Positions 8,803 through 18,297 of a DNA stretch of 64,000 nt are shown here, piece by piece. The position numbers and the translations under genes were made by a program. The DNA is from Paraburkholderia sp. BL23I1N1 (GTDB lineage: Bacteria > Pseudomonadota > Gammaproteobacteria > Burkholderiales > Burkholderiaceae). Location of the stretch: assembly GCF_003610295.1 (NCBI RefSeq), contig NZ_RAPV01000002.1:434001-498000 (forward strand), given 5' to 3'. Numbering within the stretch: the first letter of the stretch is position 1; every line of letters starts with the position of its first letter. Below the pieces are notes generated by a model. It made no database searches and was not told where the DNA came from. It worked only from the letters and a program-made list of their open reading frames with translations.

Positions 8803-9170
8803 TGAGAACTTGGATAAAGGGCGGCTGCGCGGCCGCATTGGTGGCGTTGGCGAGCGGCTGCGTGCAACAGCCGGTGGCGAAGTACAACTGGGGCGACTAC
8901 GAGTCGGCGATGTACAGCTACTACCAGACGCCGGCCGACAGCCACGCGTTTGCGGAGAAGCTGCTGGCCGCGATTCAGGCGTCGGAATCGGCGAATAAGA
9001 AAGTGCCGCCTGGCATGTACGCCGAGTACGGCGAGCTGCTGTTCGAAACCGGCGACAACGCCAACGCGAGCAAATACTTTGAAAAAGAAAAGGCGACTTG
9101 GCCGGAGTCGGCCGTGCTGATGACGAACATGATCCGCCTTGCGTCCACTAACCCGACCAAAAAGCCATGA
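8799..9170 (+). CDS. DUF4810 lipoprotein
   Basis: A 123-residue lipoprotein with a signal peptide ending ALASGC (lipid-attachment Cys21). The mature part (YNWGDYESAMYSYYQTPADSH, then AEYGELLFETGDNANASKYF) matches the DUF4810 family. That family is TPR-like and usually encoded between a CsgG-like and a DUF799 lipoprotein gene. It overlaps the genes on both sides by 4 bp (ATGA). It probably acts as a periplasmic partner in an outer-membrane complex, inferred from gene order. Confidence 0.82.
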   Translation: MMRTWIKGGCAAALVALASGCVQQPVAKYNWGDYESAMYSYYQTPADSHAFAEKLLAAIQASESANKKVPPGMYAEYGELLFETGDNANASKYFEKEKATWPESAVLMTNMIRLASTNPTKKP

Positions 9171-9850
9171 TGCGTATTCATTCCTTATTTCGTCCGGCCT
9201 TTGCTGTCGTGGTGGTGGCCGCGCTGGCCGCCTGCGCGCCGATCAAGACGGCCCAGAAACACGCCGACTACACCGCGTTCCGCGCTCAGGCGCCGCACTC
9301 GATCCTGGTGGTGCCGGTGGTCAACGAGAGCGTCGACGTCGACGCACCGGACTTCTTCCTGTCGACCATTTCGCGTCCGATCGCCGAGCGCGGCTACTAC
9401 GTGTTCCCGGTCAATCTGACCAAGAAGGTCATGGCCGACGACGGTCTGTCCGATGCCAACATGGTCCACTCGAACGACCCGACCGCGCTCGGCAAGATGT
9501 TCGGCGCCGATGCGATCATGTACATCCGCATCAAGCACTGGGAGTCGAAGTACGTGGTGCTGAAAACCACCACAACGGTCGAGCTCGACTATTCGCTGAA
9601 GAGCGGCACCACCGGTGAAGAGTTGTGGAAGAACCATGAAGTCTTGAATTATTCGCCGCAGGTGAATTCGAGCGGCGGCTTGATCGGCGTATTGATTTCG
9701 GCGGCGGTCGCGGCGGCCATCGAAAAGGCGAAGCCGGACTACATTCCGCTCGCCCGTCAGGCGAATTTCAGCGCGGTGGGTGTGTACGGCACCGGCTTGC
9801 CGGCGGGACCGTACGACAAAGCCTATGGCACGGATACAGCGGCATTCTGA
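9167..9850 (+). CDS. DUF799 lipoprotein (GNA1162-like)
   Basis: A 227-residue lipoprotein with the lipobox LAAC at Cys22. The body (HSILVVPVVNESVDVDAP, FGADAIMYIRIKHW, then a glycine/alanine-rich hydrophobic segment GGLIGVLISAAVAAAI) matches DUF799, the family of the neisserial vaccine antigen GNA1162. GNA1162 is likewise encoded after CsgG-like and DUF4810 genes. It is last in the operon; a strong terminator follows within 20 bp. Confidence 0.85.
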   Translation: MMRIHSLFRPAFAVVVVAALAACAPIKTAQKHADYTAFRAQAPHSILVVPVVNESVDVDAPDFFLSTISRPIAERGYYVFPVNLTKKVMADDGLSDANMVHSNDPTALGKMFGADAIMYIRIKHWESKYVVLKTTTTVELDYSLKSGTTGEELWKNHEVLNYSPQVNSSGGLIGVLISAAVAAAIEKAKPDYIPLARQANFSAVGVYGTGLPAGPYDKAYGTDTAAF

Positions 9851-9870
9851 GGCGGCTGACGTGAAGCGAT

Positions 9871-9903
9871 AAAAAAGGGCGGCCCATGGGCCGCCCTTTT
9901 TGT
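9871..9903. terminator. Bidirectional rho-independent terminator
   Basis: A 20-bp perfect palindrome (arms GGGCGGCCCA / TGGGCCGCCC, 9877-9896) is flanked by A6 and T5. It ends both the plus-strand lipoprotein operon and the minus-strand cadA gene. Confidence 0.88.
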
Positions 9904-9930
9904 TACTAGTTGTTGAGCAACGAATGAGGG

Positions 9931-12342
9931 TTACTTGCGCAACAGCCGCAAGCCATTCGCCACCACCAGCAGGCTCGCACCGACATCGGCGAATACGGCC
10001 ATCCACATCGTGCCCAGCCCCATCATCGTCAGCACGAGGAAGACGCTCTTGATGCCCAGTGCCAGCGTGATGTTCTGCACCAGCACCGAATGCGTCGCCT
10101 TCGAGAGACGAATGAACATCGGAATCTTGCGCAGATCGTCGTCCATTAGCGCGACGTCGGCGGTTTCGATCGCGGTGTCGGTGCCCATCGCACCCATCGC
10201 GAAGCCGATGTCGGCGCGCGCCAAGGCGGGGGCGTCGTTGATGCCGTCGCCGACCATGCCGACCGTTGCGCCTTCCTGCGACCACTGCGCGACCGCGTTC
10301 AACTTGTCTTCAGGCAACTGATCACCGCGTGCTTCGTCGATGCCGACTTGCTGCGCGATCGCGGCCGCCGTGTGCGGGTTGTCGCCGGTGAGCATGACGG
10401 CGCGCACGCCGAGCCGCTGCAAATCGGCGATGGCGGCGCGGCTCGTCTCCTTCACCGTATCCGCGACGGCGAACAGCGCGAGCACGCGTTCGGCGTCCAC
10501 CAGTACCACGACGGTTTTGCCTTGCCCTTCAAGCGCGTCGAGCCGCGCTTCGAGCGAAGCCGAGCAGCGTCCGAGTTCTTCGACCAACCGATGATTGCCA
10601 AGCCAGTACGGCAAGCCGTCGATTTCGCCGCGCACACCGCGGCCGGCCAGTGCCTCGAAGGTATCGACCGTGGTGCTGGCGATGCTGTCGCTTTTTGCCG
10701 CTGCCGCAATCGCCATCGACACCGGATGATCCGAGCGACCCGCCAGGCTCGCCGCGAGCGTCCTGCAACGAACGACGTCGACGTCGACGTCGCCCAGCAT
10801 CTCGAACTCGGTTTGCACGGGTTTGCCGTGCGTGATCGTGCCGGTTTTGTCGAGCGCGAGCCGGCTCAGCTTGCGGCCCTGTTCAAGATAGGCGCCGCCT
10901 TTGATCAGGATGCCCTTGCGGGCGGCGGCAGCAAGGCCGCTGACGATCGTGACCGGCGTCGAGATCACGAGCGCGCACGGACAGGCGATCACCAGCATGA
11001 CCAGCGCCTTGTAGACCCATTCGTGCCACTGTCCGCCGAACAGCAGCCGCGGCAACACGGCCACGGCGAGCGCGGCGGCGAACACGATCGGCGTATACAC
11101 GCGCGCGAACTGGTCGACGAAACGCTGGGTCGGCGCTTTGGTGCCTTGCGCCTCTTCGACCGCGTGAATGATGCGGGCGAGCGTCGTATTGCTGGCCGCG
11201 GCCGTCACGCGATAGTCGAACGACCCGGCCTGGTTGATCGTGCCGGCGAACACGGCATCGCCTACGGTTTTGTCGACCGGCAGGCTTTCTCCGGTGATCG
11301 GCGCCTGATCGACGCTAGAGCGGCCCGCGACGATTTCGCCGTCGAGCGCGATCCGCTCGCCTGGTTTCACGCGCACCACCGCGCCGAGCGTGATCGACTT
11401 GAGGTCCGTGGGCCGCCAACTGCCGTCGGTTTGCTGCACGCAGGCCTGTTCGGGTGTCAGTTGCATCAGCCCCTGAATGGCATTGCGGGCGCGGTCGAGC
11501 GATTTCGCTTCGATCAGTTCGGCAATCGTGAAGAGCACCATCACCATCGCGGCTTCCGGCCACTGCTGCAGGGCCAGCGCGCCGGTCACCGCGATGCTCA
11601 TCAGCGCGTTGATGTTCAGGTTGCCGTTGCGGATGGCGAGCCAGCCCTTTCTGTACGTCGTGAGGCCGCAGGAGGCGATCGCGAGGATCGCCAGAGCCGC
11701 AGCCAGCCAGACCGGAGCGCCAAGCCAGCCGGCAGCCTCTGAGCCCACCGCGGCGATGCCGGCGAGCGCCAGCGGCCACCACGGTTTGGGCGGCGCGCTG
11801 GGTGCGCCCGCAGGCTTGGCGTCGCTACCGGCGCTCGCCAGTCCGGGCGTGAAGTCGAGCGAACGGATCGCAGCGAGAATCGAGTCGAGGGCGTCCGGCG
11901 CGTGCACGACGGTCAACACGCGCTGCATCAGGTTGAAGTCCATGCTGCGTACATACGGCATGCGGCTGAATTTCTTGCGGATCAGCGCTTCTTCGGTCGG
12001 ACAGTCCATCTGCATGATGCGGATCGCGGTGCGTACGTCGCTGCCGACGGCTTCGGATTGTGGAAGCTTGATCGGCGCCGCCGCAACGTGGGCCGTTCCG
12101 CAACAGCCTGCCTCGGCATGGCGGTGGGCATGTGCATGACCGTGGTCGTTCGCTGCGTCGCCATGGCTGCAGCTTTCACCGTGAACGTGAGTGTGCGCTT
12201 CGTGGCCGTGACCACGGAATTCGCGATGACCGTGACCATCGGCGTCGTCGTTTGCATGCTCGTACACATGCCCTTCATGCCCGTGGGCACAGGCTTTGGC
12301 CGCTTCCGGGCGGTCCGCTTCGGCGAGATTGGCGTGAGGCAT
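9931..12342 (-). CDS. cadA: Cd/Zn/Pb-exporting P1B-type ATPase
   Basis: An 803-residue inner-membrane heavy-metal exporter. The N-terminal 95 or so residues are very rich in histidine (HGHEGH, HGHREF, NDHGHAHAHRH), with a few cysteines, likely a metal-buffering region. Next comes a degenerate metal-binding domain with MDCPTEE in place of a GMxCxxC motif. The P-type core has the CPCALV metal-site motif at residues 454-458, the phosphorylated Asp498 in DKTGTIT, and GDGINDAPAL near the end. The CPC plus the CadR-like regulator next door points to Cd/Zn/Pb rather than copper. It is divergent from cadR, and the spacer operator lies at 12379-12399. Confidence 0.88.
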   Translation of the reverse strand: MPHANLAEADRPEAAKACAHGHEGHVYEHANDDADGHGHREFRGHGHEAHTHVHGESCSHGDAANDHGHAHAHRHAEAGCCGTAHVAAAPIKLPQSEAVGSDVRTAIRIMQMDCPTEEALIRKKFSRMPYVRSMDFNLMQRVLTVVHAPDALDSILAAIRSLDFTPGLASAGSDAKPAGAPSAPPKPWWPLALAGIAAVGSEAAGWLGAPVWLAAALAILAIASCGLTTYRKGWLAIRNGNLNINALMSIAVTGALALQQWPEAAMVMVLFTIAELIEAKSLDRARNAIQGLMQLTPEQACVQQTDGSWRPTDLKSITLGAVVRVKPGERIALDGEIVAGRSSVDQAPITGESLPVDKTVGDAVFAGTINQAGSFDYRVTAAASNTTLARIIHAVEEAQGTKAPTQRFVDQFARVYTPIVFAAALAVAVLPRLLFGGQWHEWVYKALVMLVIACPCALVISTPVTIVSGLAAAARKGILIKGGAYLEQGRKLSRLALDKTGTITHGKPVQTEFEMLGDVDVDVVRCRTLAASLAGRSDHPVSMAIAAAAKSDSIASTTVDTFEALAGRGVRGEIDGLPYWLGNHRLVEELGRCSASLEARLDALEGQGKTVVVLVDAERVLALFAVADTVKETSRAAIADLQRLGVRAVMLTGDNPHTAAAIAQQVGIDEARGDQLPEDKLNAVAQWSQEGATVGMVGDGINDAPALARADIGFAMGAMGTDTAIETADVALMDDDLRKIPMFIRLSKATHSVLVQNITLALGIKSVFLVLTMMGLGTMWMAVFADVGASLLVVANGLRLLRK

Positions 12343-12378
12343 GGGTGGCTTCCTGGTTCGATTTGTGGTCTAGTAAAC

Positions 12379-12399
12379 ACCTTGAAGCCACTACAAGGT
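12379..12399 (-). promoter_or_regulatory. CadR/PbrR-type operator in the cadA promoter
   Basis: A 21-bp dyad with arms ACCTTG and CAAGGT lies between the divergent genes. Read on the minus strand it sits in the spacer between TTGACC (-35, 12397-12402) and TTTACT (-10). The spacing is about 19 bp, the long spacer that MerR-family activators untwist. The core TAGTGGCT closely resembles known CadR/PbrR operators. Confidence 0.75.
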
Positions 12400-12422
12400 C
12401 AAGGCCGCAATCCGGAGGGTCC

Positions 12423-12854
12423 ATGAAAATTGGCGAACTGGCGAAAATCGCCCATTGCACGACCGAAACCATCCGTTTCTACGAAAAAGAGGGCCTGTTG
12501 CCCGAAGCGGAGCGCACCGAGGCCAATTACCGCAGCTATTCCGCGAGGCACGTCGAACGCCTGCGCTTTATCCGCAATTGCCGTGCGCTCGATATGACCC
12601 ACGACGAAATCCGTGCGTTGCTGCGTCTGACGGACGCACCGGCGGACGGTTGCGGCGGCATCAATGCCTTGATCGACGAGCACATTGCACACGTCGACAC
12701 GCGTATCGAAGAATTGAAGCAACTGAAAGTGCAACTGACCACGCTGCGCGAGCAATGCCACGGCGAACAGGCCGTTGAAGACTGCGGCATCGTCCAGGGT
12801 CTCACCGACATGGACGTGAGCGCAACGCGTGCGCGGCATACGCATCTGGGTTGA
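12423..12854 (+). CDS. cadR: MerR-family Cd/Pb/Zn-responsive regulator
   Basis: A 143-residue MerR-type activator of cadA. The N-terminal winged helix-turn-helix (MKIGELAKIAHCTTETIRFYE) is followed by the dimerisation helix. The metal-site cysteines are Cys77, Cys112 and Cys121 (last two spaced C-N8-C), the CadR/PbrR pattern. The tail ends RARHTHLG, recalling the histidine-rich tail of CadR. The ATG at 12423 has GGAGG about 5 bases upstream. With metal bound it should activate the divergent cadA promoter; the shared operator suggests autoregulation. Confidence 0.85.
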   Translation: MKIGELAKIAHCTTETIRFYEKEGLLPEAERTEANYRSYSARHVERLRFIRNCRALDMTHDEIRALLRLTDAPADGCGGINALIDEHIAHVDTRIEELKQLKVQLTTLREQCHGEQAVEDCGIVQGLTDMDVSATRARHTHLG

Positions 12855-12965
12855 AGCGCTCGGCTTGTACCGTCGGCGGTGCCGACCACGACAGTGACGG
12901 CATTCACGGCTGGGCCATTGATCCGGCCCACCCAATAAACAATCGAATCCAGTTGGAGAATCAAC

Positions 12966-13166
12966 GTGTTTACTTGTAGAAACCAGCCCTGCGGCGAGCA
13001 GTGGGAGATGTCGGACGTCGTCATCAAGAATGAAGGGCAGGGACTCCTGTTCCGTTGCCCGATGTGCGGCGCGCGCAATTACGTCGAGCGTTTCGACGGG
13101 GAAGATGGTTCGGTGTTGTACGAGCAGATCGAAGGCCGTCCCGCCACCGGCCCCATGGCCGAATAG
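12966..13166 (+). CDS. Small zinc-ribbon protein of unknown function
   Basis: A 66-residue cytoplasmic protein with four cysteines in a C4-N4-C9 and C31-N2-C34 arrangement (CPMC), enough for one zinc ribbon. The middle is acidic and the C-terminus is short and disordered. It starts with GTG at 12966, with GGAG about 9 bases upstream. It lies 62 bp upstream of dbpA on the same strand and may be cotranscribed with it. I do not recognise a function. The ribbon could bind RNA or a protein partner, which is inference. Confidence 0.7.
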   Translation: MFTCRNQPCGEQWEMSDVVIKNEGQGLLFRCPMCGARNYVERFDGEDGSVLYEQIEGRPATGPMAE

Positions 13167-13168
13167 TC

Positions 13169-13207
13169 CTTAGCCTTCAGCCTCTTCAGTCTCCTCAGCC
13201 TTCTCAG
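13169..13207 (+). repeat. 9-nt periodic pyrimidine-rich repeat in the dbpA leader
   Basis: Between the zinc-ribbon stop and the dbpA start, CAG recurs exactly every 9 bases (13178, 13187, 13196, 13205). The six bases in between are always pyrimidines (CCTCTT, TCTCCT, CCTTCT). The tract ends about 20 bases before the dbpA ATG. Confidence 0.6.
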
Positions 13208-13228
13208 TCGATAGCGAGCCAATACCTT

Positions 13229-14632
<1,404 letters not shown>

Positions 14633-14661
14633 TCGTCCACTAGTCAATTGATCAGTGGATT

Positions 14662-14689
14662 ACGGCTGCGGTCGCACGATCGCAGCCGT
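14662..14689. terminator. Stem-loop after dbpA, possible terminator
   Basis: A perfect 9-bp inverted repeat (ACGGCTGCG / CGCAGCCGT, 10-base loop) lies 30 bp after the dbpA stop. No T-run follows, so rho-independent termination is doubtful. The rest of the 322-bp gap to the aminotransferase gene (14633-14954) shows no gene. Confidence 0.35.
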
Positions 14690-14954
14690 CCCACCCGCAT
14701 CACATTACGTCATACCTCGGCTGTTTTACGCGCTCCCCGCGCGACTGTGTTTCTCCCGCCAAACCCCTGATTTTATTGCCTTGGCCCGTCCCAGCACGGT
14801 ATTGCGCGAGCCATGACGTAAACGCATGCCGTGCATGACAAAGTTTCGATTGTGACCGTTCTTCGGCTGATGCCTAATCATCGAACCGGATGGGGCCGCC
14901 GCGCAGTTGGCGGTCCGCGAATCCGCTGCCGGATGGAGAAAGGGAGATAGCCTT

Positions 14955-16109
14955 ATGCAGAGCGCCACGCAAGCCCGCTCGAAACTGCCTGACGTAGGCA
15001 CGACGATTTTTACCGTGATCGGCCAGTTGGCCGCCCAACACGATGCACTGAACCTGTCGCAAGGCGCGCCGAACTTCGCGCCCGACGCGAAACTGATCGA
15101 CGGTGTCGCGCAAGCCATGCGCGCCGGTCATAACCAGTACGCGCCGATGGCCGGCATCGCCGCCCTGCGCGAAGCGCTCGCCCATAAGGTCGAGTCGCTG
15201 TATGGCGTGCGCTACGACCCGTCGAGCGAAGTGACCGTGATCGCCAGCGCCAGCGAAGGCCTGTATTCGACGATCAGCGCGCTGGTGCATCCGGGCGATG
15301 AAGTGATTTACTTCGAGCCGTCATTCGACAGCTACGGCCCGATCGTTCGCCTGCAAGGCGCAACGCCGATTCCGATCAAACTTTCGCTGAGCGATTTTCG
15401 CGTGAACTGGGACGAGGTCGCCGCCGCGATCACGCCGAAGACGCGCATGATCATCATCAACACGCCGCACAACCCGACCGCAACCGTGTTCAGTGAAGAT
15501 GACATCGCCCGTCTGAAGGCCGTGACGCGCAACACCGACATCGTGATTCTTTCCGACGAAGTCTACGAACATGTCGTGTTCGACGGCGCCAAACATCAGA
15601 GCATGGCGTGCGACGCCGAACTCGCGGAACGTAGCGTGATCGTGTCCTCGTTCGGCAAGTCGTATCACGTGACGGGTTGGCGCGTCGGCTATTGCCTCGC
15701 GCCTGCCGCGCTCATGGACGAGATTCGCAAAGTCCATCAGTTCATGGTGTTTTCCGCCGATACGCCGATGCAGTACGCGTTCGTCGATGCACTGGCGAAT
15801 CGCGAGAGCTATCTCGGGCTGTCCGCGTTCTATCAGAAGAAACGCGATCTGCTCGCCCATGCGCTGCGCGAATCGCGCTTCGAGTTATTGCCGAGCGAAG
15901 GCAGCTTCTTCATGCTCGCGCGTTTCCGCAATTTCTCCGAAGAAAGCGATAGTGATTTCGTGCTGCGCCTGATTCGCGATGCACGTGTCGCGACGATTCC
16001 GCTGTCGGCGTTTTATACCGACGGCACGGATTCCGGCTTGATCCGCCTGAGCTTCTCGAAGGACGACGCGACCTTGATTGAAGGCGCGCGACGTTTGTGC
16101 GAAATTTGA
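14955..16109 (+). CDS. PLP-dependent aminotransferase, methionine aminotransferase (YbdL) type
   Basis: A 384-residue class I/II aminotransferase. The PLP-binding lysine lies in SSFGKSYHVTGWRVGY, the signature of the YbdL / kynurenine-aminotransferase group, which transaminates methionine and aromatic amino acids. Substrate-binding landmarks (LNLSQGAPNF, NTPHNPTATVF, LSDEVYEHVVFDG) are intact. GGGAG about 7 bases before the ATG at 14955 decides the start. A periplasmic amino-acid-type binding protein gene follows after 24 bp, so the pair may take up and use one amino acid; which one cannot be read from sequence. Confidence 0.85.
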   Translation: MQSATQARSKLPDVGTTIFTVIGQLAAQHDALNLSQGAPNFAPDAKLIDGVAQAMRAGHNQYAPMAGIAALREALAHKVESLYGVRYDPSSEVTVIASASEGLYSTISALVHPGDEVIYFEPSFDSYGPIVRLQGATPIPIKLSLSDFRVNWDEVAAAITPKTRMIIINTPHNPTATVFSEDDIARLKAVTRNTDIVILSDEVYEHVVFDGAKHQSMACDAELAERSVIVSSFGKSYHVTGWRVGYCLAPAALMDEIRKVHQFMVFSADTPMQYAFVDALANRESYLGLSAFYQKKRDLLAHALRESRFELLPSEGSFFMLARFRNFSEESDSDFVLRLIRDARVATIPLSAFYTDGTDSGLIRLSFSKDDATLIEGARRLCEI

Positions 16110-16133
16110 TTGTTGAAGGAAAAGGGACACGTT

Positions 16134-16928
16134 ATGAAATTGCTCAAGCCTCTATTGGCGCTGGCCTGCGCATTCGCGTCGATTGCCGCGTCGTCTGGCG
16201 CGATCGCCGCGGACACATCCACGCTGCGTTTCGGACTCGAAGCGCAATATCCGCCGTTCGAATCGAAAGGCCCGAACGGTGAGTTGCAAGGTCTCGACGT
16301 CGACGTCGGCAATGCCGTCTGCGTCGCCGCGCATTTGACCTGCAAATGGGTCGAAACCTCGTTCGACGGTTTGATCCCCGCGCTGCAAGGCCGCAAGTTC
16401 GACGCGATCAATTCGGCGATGAACGCCACCGAGCAGCGTCGTCAGGCGATCGATTTCACCACCGTCGTGTATCGCGTGCCGACGCAACTGATCGCGAAGC
16501 GCGACAGCGGTTTGCTGCCGACGCCGGCATCGTTGAAGGGCAAACGCGTGGGCGTGTTGCAGGCGTCGATTCAGGAAACCTTCGCGAAGACGCATTGGGA
16601 ACCGGCTGGCGTCACCGTGGTGCCATATCAGGATCAGAACCAGGTGTACACGGATCTCGTGGCGGGCCGGCTCGATGCCACGCTCGTTCTCGCGCCGGCT
16701 GGACAGACGGGTTTTCTGTCGAAGCCTAACGGCAAGGACTACGCGTTCGTCGGTCAGCCGGTGCGCGACGACAAGATTCTCGGCAGCGGCATCGCCTACG
16801 GGATTCGTAAGGGCGACACTGCGCTGCGCGATCAGCTGAACGCGGCGATTGCGAAGGTCCAGGCCGACGGCACGGTGAAGACGCTGGCGGCGAAATACCT
16901 CGGCAATATCGACGTGACGGCGAAGTAA
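16134..16928 (+). CDS. Periplasmic amino-acid-type ABC substrate-binding protein
   Basis: A 264-residue secreted protein with a classical signal peptide cleaved near AIA-ADT (residue 26). The mature part is a family 3 solute-binding protein (LRFGLEAQYPPFESKG, GLDVDVGNAV, FDAINSAMNATEQRR) of the ArgT/HisJ kind, which binds polar amino acids for an ABC importer. AAGGAAAAGGGA precedes the ATG. No permease or ATPase gene lies nearby, so it must use a transporter encoded elsewhere. It converges with the flavin monooxygenase gene; the two stop codons are one base apart. Confidence 0.85.
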   Translation: MKLLKPLLALACAFASIAASSGAIAADTSTLRFGLEAQYPPFESKGPNGELQGLDVDVGNAVCVAAHLTCKWVETSFDGLIPALQGRKFDAINSAMNATEQRRQAIDFTTVVYRVPTQLIAKRDSGLLPTPASLKGKRVGVLQASIQETFAKTHWEPAGVTVVPYQDQNQVYTDLVAGRLDATLVLAPAGQTGFLSKPNGKDYAFVGQPVRDDKILGSGIAYGIRKGDTALRDQLNAAIAKVQADGTVKTLAAKYLGNIDVTAK

Positions 16929-16929
16929 C

Positions 16930-18297
16930 TTACTGGCCTTGCCCGGCGGGCGCCGCCTGGCGATGGGCGCCGCGAAATTCGTTCTCGGCGTTGACCATGC
17001 GGCGCTTGAGCATCGGCACGTTGTTCACCACGCGCAAGCTGGTGCGCATTGCGCTCAACGCCATCCGTCCGACCACCGGCCGATGCAGCGCGCCGCTCGC
17101 ATCGAACTGCTTGCGCGATTCCGCGACTGCGTGAAAACCGTAGCGGCGCATCTCTTCTTCGTAGCCCGCGACGGCGTCGTAACCCGACAGCTTGCCGTGT
17201 TGTGCATCGCCCAAACGCGAAGCAAGCAGCGCGGCATCGCGCAGCGCGGTGTTCGCACCCACGCCGCGGCCCGGCGTCATCAGATGCACCGCGTCGCCGA
17301 GGACGGTGACGTTGGTGGTCGGCCATGCGTCGACGGGAACCGACGTGCGTACATCGACGCTGAAGGCGGTGGACGGATCCGATGCGCGAATGAGGGCGCG
17401 TAGGTTCGGATGCCAGCCATCGGTGATCTGCGTTGCGAGCGCGAGCAACGCGGCCTGCCCGAGCGATGTGGGATCGGCCGGCAAGTTGTGCAATGCGCCC
17501 CAGACGGCCCACATCAGATAGTCGCGCGTGTTGTCGCAGAGCAATCCCGGCCAGCGCGAGAGCAGCTCGGCGTCGTTACTGCCGATGCCGTCCTTCATTC
17601 CGTTGCCGTCCGCGCGCCACGGAAATTCCATCACATGCACGATGCCGCCATAACCCTTCGGCGCGTTGATCAGCGTAATGCCGTCGAGTACCTTGGGCGG
17701 CAGTAGCGCGCGCGACGTTTCGTCCATGGGCACCTTCGCGCCGACGCTGACGATGCCGGTGTTTTCCAGCCGCGCGTCGGGCAGCAACTGGCGACGCACC
17801 TTCGAGCGCGCGCCGTCCGCGCCGATCAGCAGATCCCCGGTGACGTGCGTGCCGTCCGCAAAATATGCGGTGACGCTGCCGTCGGCATGCTGTTCGTACG
17901 ACGTAAACGTCTTGTCGAAATGCACGTGCGCTTCGAGACCCGTGAGCAGCACTTGCCTGAGTGTCATCCGGCTGACCGATTTGCCGCCGCTCATCGATTC
18001 GTCTTCGAGCGGCACCGTGAGCAATTCGGTCATTCGCTCGGTCAGGATGTTGAAGTGACCGGGTGTGCGCGCGCAGGTGGCCAGAAAGGTCGCATACAGT
18101 TCGGGCGGAAGGCACGCTTCCAGCGACGCGAGCCCGTGCGCATTGATGCCGACGCGATAGCCCTGCAAGCTGTCCGCGCGCGTGCGGTCGCGTTCGTAGA
18201 CATTCACGTTGATGCCGGCGCGCTTCAACCCGTGCGCAAGGCAGAGGCCGCCGGTGCCGGCTCCGATCACGATCACCTCCATGGGTTCACGGTTCAT
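16930..18297 (-). CDS. FAD-dependent monooxygenase
   Basis: A 455-residue group A flavoprotein hydroxylase (PF01494 type). It has the dinucleotide fold at the start (VIVIGAGTGGLCLAHGL), the DG motif (LLIGADGARSKVRR) and the FAD ribityl-binding GDAVHLMTPGRGVGAN. Such enzymes add one oxygen atom to aromatic or polyketide substrates using NAD(P)H; some inactivate antibiotics such as tetracycline. The ATG at 18297 overlaps the stop of the upstream PadR-type regulator by 4 bp, so regulator and enzyme are made from one message. The substrate is unknown. Confidence 0.85.
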   Translation of the reverse strand: MNREPMEVIVIGAGTGGLCLAHGLKRAGINVNVYERDRTRADSLQGYRVGINAHGLASLEACLPPELYATFLATCARTPGHFNILTERMTELLTVPLEDESMSGGKSVSRMTLRQVLLTGLEAHVHFDKTFTSYEQHADGSVTAYFADGTHVTGDLLIGADGARSKVRRQLLPDARLENTGIVSVGAKVPMDETSRALLPPKVLDGITLINAPKGYGGIVHVMEFPWRADGNGMKDGIGSNDAELLSRWPGLLCDNTRDYLMWAVWGALHNLPADPTSLGQAALLALATQITDGWHPNLRALIRASDPSTAFSVDVRTSVPVDAWPTTNVTVLGDAVHLMTPGRGVGANTALRDAALLASRLGDAQHGKLSGYDAVAGYEEEMRRYGFHAVAESRKQFDASGALHRPVVGRMALSAMRTSLRVVNNVPMLKRRMVNAENEFRGAHRQAAPAGQGQ

